The translations under genes were made by a program, and so were the position numbers. Below are positions 35,516-37,926 of a stretch of 37,926 bases of DNA, one piece after another. The stretch lies in assembly GCA_025966225.1 (NCBI GenBank), contig JAOPVI010000129.1, forward strand, positions 1-37,926, written 5' to 3'. A model generated the notes under the pieces. The model was given only the letters and a program-made list of their open reading frames with translations, had not been told where the DNA came from and ran no database searches. This DNA comes from Mycobacterium sp. (GTDB lineage Bacteria; Actinomycetota; Actinomycetes; Mycobacteriales; Mycobacteriaceae). Numbering within the stretch: the stretch's first letter is position 1; each line of letters starts with the position of its first letter.

Positions 35516-35683
35516 ATGAAGAAGATCACGTTTGCCTCAGCCATCGCGACGGCGTTGACCGCCGCAGTCCTGGGACTGGCCGCGCCCGCACAGGCCGACA
35601 TCGGTCACCACGACTGGGTGAACAACACCAACCAGACGGCCCAGGTCCCGCACGTCGACACCACGGTTCATCAGAGCCGCTGA
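35516..35683 (+). CDS. very small secreted peptide, His/Asn-rich
   Basis: A 55-residue precursor. Residues 1-27 are a textbook signal peptide (MKKITFASAIATALTAAVLG, then LAAPAQA) with AQA cleavage, leaving a mature peptide of 28 residues, starting DIGHHDWVNN and ending VDTTVHQSR. It has four His and no Cys. ATG 35516 follows GAGGAAG with 7-base spacing, and a strong terminator begins 15 bp after the stop, so it is a self-contained transcription unit. Similar signal peptides occur on small mycobacterial secreted proteins, but I do not recognise the mature part. The His content could suit metal binding; that is speculation. Confidence 0.75.
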   Translation: MKKITFASAIATALTAAVLGLAAPAQADIGHHDWVNNTNQTAQVPHVDTTVHQSR

Positions 35684-35697
35684 GCGATCACCACATT

Positions 35698-35733
35698 CGA
35701 AGAACGGACACCCTGCGGGATGTCCGTTCTTCG
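35698..35733 (+). terminator. strong hairpin terminator after the secreted peptide gene
   Basis: CGAAGAACGGACA (35698-35710) pairs perfectly with TGTCCGTTCTTCG (35721-35733). The loop CCCTGCGGGA can add a CCC/GGG stem with one bulged A. A 13-bp perfect stem is the strongest hairpin in the window, with only a weak T-rich stretch (TCTGTT) after it. It separates the peptide gene from the methyltransferase. Confidence 0.8.
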
Positions 35734-35763
35734 TCTGTTCGACGGAAGGTCAGGAGCACTAAC

Positions 35764-36438
35764 GTGACCTACGTGACTGAGCCCAATCCCGATCGACTCG
35801 ACGCGATGTTCGCCCGCCTGCTGCACACCGAGGATCCCGCGTTGACCGCGGCGCGGGCGGCCGCCGACGCGGCGGCCATGCCGCGGATCGAAGTGTCCGC
35901 GCAGCACGCGAAGTTGTTGACCCTGCTCGCGAGGAGCACGGGTGCCACCCGCGTACTGGAGATCGGCACGCTGGCCGCTTACAGCACGATCGCCTTGGCG
36001 CGCGGCATCGGTCCCGATGGACGGGTCGTCACGTTGGAATACAAGCCAGCACACGCCGACGTCGCTCGGGCAAGCCTGCTTCGGGCCGACGTGGCCGACA
36101 GGGTGGAGATCATCGTCGGCGCCGCGCTCGACAGCCTGCCCGGACTGGCCAGCCGTGGTGACCGTTTCGACTTCTTCTTCATCGATGCCGACAAGGAGAA
36201 CAACCCCGCCTACGTCGAATGGGCAATCCGGCTCGCCATACCGGGCGCGCTGATCGTCGTCGACAACATCGCCAGGAACGGCCGCGTGCTCGACCCGGCA
36301 CCCGACGATCACCAGGCGCGCGCCGTGCACGACATGTTCGTGATGATGGGTGAGCATCCACGGTTGGACACCGCGGCGATCCAGACGGTAGGGACCAAGG
36401 GCTGGGACGGCTTCGCGGTGGCGCTCGTAGGGCCATAG
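35764..36438 (+). CDS. class I SAM-dependent O-methyltransferase (Rv0187-like)
   Basis: A 224-residue catechol-type O-methyltransferase (Rv0187, about 220). SAM-binding motif I is VLEIGTLAAYSTIALARG (64-81); the usual GTLGGYS is GTLAAYS here. Divalent-metal residues are D141 and D143 in FIDADKENN, and D167 and N168 in VVDNIARNG. The family methylates catechol-like or caffeoyl-CoA-like hydroxyls; the natural substrate is unknown. GTG 35764 follows CAGGAG at good spacing. It starts 30 bp after the terminator hairpin, so its promoter must overlap that region or the hairpin must be leaky. Confidence 0.92.
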   Translation: MTYVTEPNPDRLDAMFARLLHTEDPALTAARAAADAAAMPRIEVSAQHAKLLTLLARSTGATRVLEIGTLAAYSTIALARGIGPDGRVVTLEYKPAHADVARASLLRADVADRVEIIVGAALDSLPGLASRGDRFDFFFIDADKENNPAYVEWAIRLAIPGALIVVDNIARNGRVLDPAPDDHQARAVHDMFVMMGEHPRLDTAAIQTVGTKGWDGFAVALVGP

Positions 36439-36479
36439 GTGCGCCAGGCCACCGCCACGGGAATGGGTACTCACCACGC

Positions 36480-36860
36480 ATGTGGACGGTAAGTAGACGC
36501 ATACAGACCACGGCCGACGCGGTGTGGCAGCTCCTGGTCGACCTCGACGACTGGCCGCGCTGGGGTCCTACGGTGCAACGCGCGGAACTCGACGGCGGCG
36601 TCCTCACCCTCGGCACCAAGGGGCGGGTGTGGACGCCCGTCGGTTTACCGCTGCCCTTCGAGATCACCGAGTTCGTGCCCGGCCGCTCCTGGGCCTGGCA
36701 GGTCGCGGGCGTACCTGCGACCCGGCACGGGGTCGATCCCGAAGACGACGGCTGTCGCGCCTGGATGAGCGCCCCGCTGTGGGCGCCCGCCTATCTGCCC
36801 GTGCTCGCGATCGCGCTGCAGCGCATCGAGGCGATGGCCGGCTCCTCGGCCGCTGCCTAG
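36480..36860 (+). CDS. SRPBCC family protein (polyketide cyclase/dehydrase-like)
   Basis: A 126-residue helix-grip protein. [20 protein letters not shown] (1-20), [17 protein letters not shown] and [16 protein letters not shown] are typical of the polyketide_cyc2/SRPBCC group, which binds hydrophobic ligands; enzymatic activity is unproven. ATG 36480 gives a normal family length, and there is no strong ribosome site. The gene is convergent with ilvD, and the two share a CTAG (36857-36860) in which both stop codons lie. Confidence 0.82.
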   Translation: MWTVSRRIQTTADAVWQLLVDLDDWPRWGPTVQRAELDGGVLTLGTKGRVWTPVGLPLPFEITEFVPGRSWAWQVAGVPATRHGVDPEDDGCRAWMSAPLWAPAYLPVLAIALQRIEAMAGSSAAA

Positions 36861-37926
36861 CCGCAGACCGCACCTTGGGCCGCCGAGCCGACCAGCTTGC
36901 GGTACTTCGCCAGCACGCCGGTGGTGTACTTCGGCGCCGGTGGCTCGAATCCTGCTTTGCGGGACTCGAATTCGTCCGCGTCGACGAGCACGTCGAGGGT
37001 GCCGTTGCCAACGTCCAGCTTGATCCGGTCGCCGTCGAGCAGGAAGGCGATGGGACCCGCGTCGACGGCCTCGGGCGCGACGTGACCGACGCACAGACCG
37101 GTGGTGCCGCCGGAGAACCGGCCATCCGTCATGAGCAACACGTCCTTGCCGAGTCCGGCGCCCTTGATTGCGCCGGTGATGGCCAGCATCTCGCGCATGC
37201 CCGGGCCGCCCTTGGGTCCTTCGTAGCGGATGACGACGACGTCACCAGCGACGATCGTGCCGTCCTCGAGGGCGTCCATCGCTGCCCGCTCGCCGTCGAA
37301 AACCCTTGCGGTGCCTTCGAAGACGTCAGAGTCGAAACCTGCCGACTTGACCACGGCACCTTCGGGTGCGAGTGAGCCGCCGAGAATCGTGATGCCGCCG
37401 GTGGGATGGATCGGGTTGCTCAGTGCGCGCAGCACCTTGCCGTCGGGGTCCGGCGGCGCGATGTGGGCCAGGTTCTCGGCCATGGTCTTGCCGGTCACGG
37501 TCAGGCAGTCGCCGTGCATCAGGCCCGCGTCCAACAAGGCCTTCATGATCACTGGCACGCCGCCGATCTTGTCTACGTCGAACATCACGTGCTTGCCGAA
37601 CGGCTTGACGTCGGCCAGGTGTGGCACCGTCGCCCCGACCCGGATGAAGTCGTCGAGCGTGAGCTTCACCTCGGCCTCGTGGGCGATGGCCAGCAGGTGC
37701 AGCACTGCATTGGTTGAGCCACCGAACGCCATCACCACGGCGATGGCGTTCTCGAATGCCTCCTTGGTCATGATGTCGCGGGCGGTGATGCCGCGCTTCA
37801 GCAGTTCGACGACGGCCTCCCCGCTGGCCTTGGCGAAGCCGTCCCGGCGGCGGTCGCTCGCAGGCGGCGCGGCGCTGCCAGGCAGCGACATGCCGATCGC
37901 CTCGGCGGCGCTGGCCATGGTGTTGG
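36857..37926 (-). CDS. ilvD: dihydroxy-acid dehydratase IlvD, C-terminal part (5' end outside window)
   Basis: The frame is open to the window edge; the visible 355 residues begin [20 protein letters not shown], an internal IlvD segment, so ATG 37918 is not the start. The remaining hallmarks are present: [55 protein letters not shown] and a C-terminal [14 protein letters not shown]. IlvD is an iron-sulfur enzyme that dehydrates dihydroxy acids in valine, leucine and isoleucine synthesis. About 200-220 N-terminal residues, including some cluster ligands, lie outside. Position matches Rv0189c. Its stop overlaps that of the SRPBCC gene on the other strand. Confidence 0.95.
   Translation of the reverse strand, partial: NTMASAAEAIGMSLPGSAAPPASDRRRDGFAKASGEAVVELLKRGITARDIMTKEAFENAIAVVMAFGGSTNAVLHLLAIAHEAEVKLTLDDFIRVGATVPHLADVKPFGKHVMFDVDKIGGVPVIMKALLDAGLMHGDCLTVTGKTMAENLAHIAPPDPDGKVLRALSNPIHPTGGITILGGSLAPEGAVVKSAGFDSDVFEGTARVFDGERAAMDALEDGTIVAGDVVVIRYEGPKGGPGMREMLAITGAIKGAGLGKDVLLMTDGRFSGGTTGLCVGHVAPEAVDAGPIAFLLDGDRIKLDVGNGTLDVLVDADEFESRKAGFEPPAPKYTTGVLAKYRKLVGSAAQGAVCG

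Overview
The window is chromosomal DNA of a high-GC actinobacterium, almost certainly a Mycolicibacterium/Mycobacterium. The centre is a complete mce1 locus in the same order as Mycobacterium tuberculosis Rv0164-Rv0178 (mce1R, fadD5, yrbE1A, yrbE1B, mce1A-F, mam1A-D). The right flank follows the Rv0181c-Rv0189c order (pirin, sigG, monoacylglycerol lipase, DUF2786 protein, metalloprotease, O-methyltransferase, ilvD). No rRNA, tRNA, insertion sequence, prophage or CRISPR array was seen.

Region by region. 1-5604: the 3' end of a TetR regulator, a metallophosphoesterase, a FadE5-like acyl-CoA dehydrogenase, and a Cys-type arylsulfatase broken by an in-frame TAG inside its catalytic Lys-x-His motif. 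5688-7570: a hotdog thioesterase (Rv0163-like), a D-2-hydroxyacid dehydrogenase on the minus strand, and the Rv0164/TB18.5-like SRPBCC protein. 7572-23390: divergent mce1R (minus strand), then a tightly coupled plus-strand operon from fadD5 to mam1D that builds the Mce1 fatty-acid importer: two YrbE permeases, six Mce subunits (Mce1E a lipoprotein) and four Mce-associated membrane proteins. Most junctions are ATGA/GTGA overlaps. The MceG ATPase is not here. 23411-27514: a DUF1275 membrane protein, an SDR, an exported phosphodiester-glycosidase-type protein and a lipoprotein sugar dehydrogenase; these differ from what I recall at this place in M. tuberculosis. 27492-31784: pirin with a divergent MarR regulator, SigG with a divergent monoglyceride lipase, and a lipoprotein alpha/beta-hydrolase that lacks its nucleophile. 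31813-37926: an MDR oxidoreductase, a tiny repeat-built ORF coupled to a DUF2786 protein, a HELAHH metalloprotease, an F420-type LLM oxidoreductase, a 506-bp regulatory gap, a very small secreted His-rich peptide with a strong terminator, an O-methyltransferase, an SRPBCC protein and the truncated ilvD.

The most interesting signals lie outside the known genes. (i) Seven starts have a TANNNT box ending 6-7 nt before an ATG/GTG, the signature of leaderless mycobacterial mRNA. (ii) Two of these belong to unannotated short ORFs of 22 and 24 codons whose stop overlaps the ATG of the next gene (ATGA): one before the arylsulfatase, one before the DUF2786 gene. (iii) The sulfatase lesion, the nucleophile-less hydrolase, a perfect 22-bp palindrome between convergent genes, and a palindrome covering the pirin -10 box are each worth checking. 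All family assignments were made by reading the translations; no database search was run.
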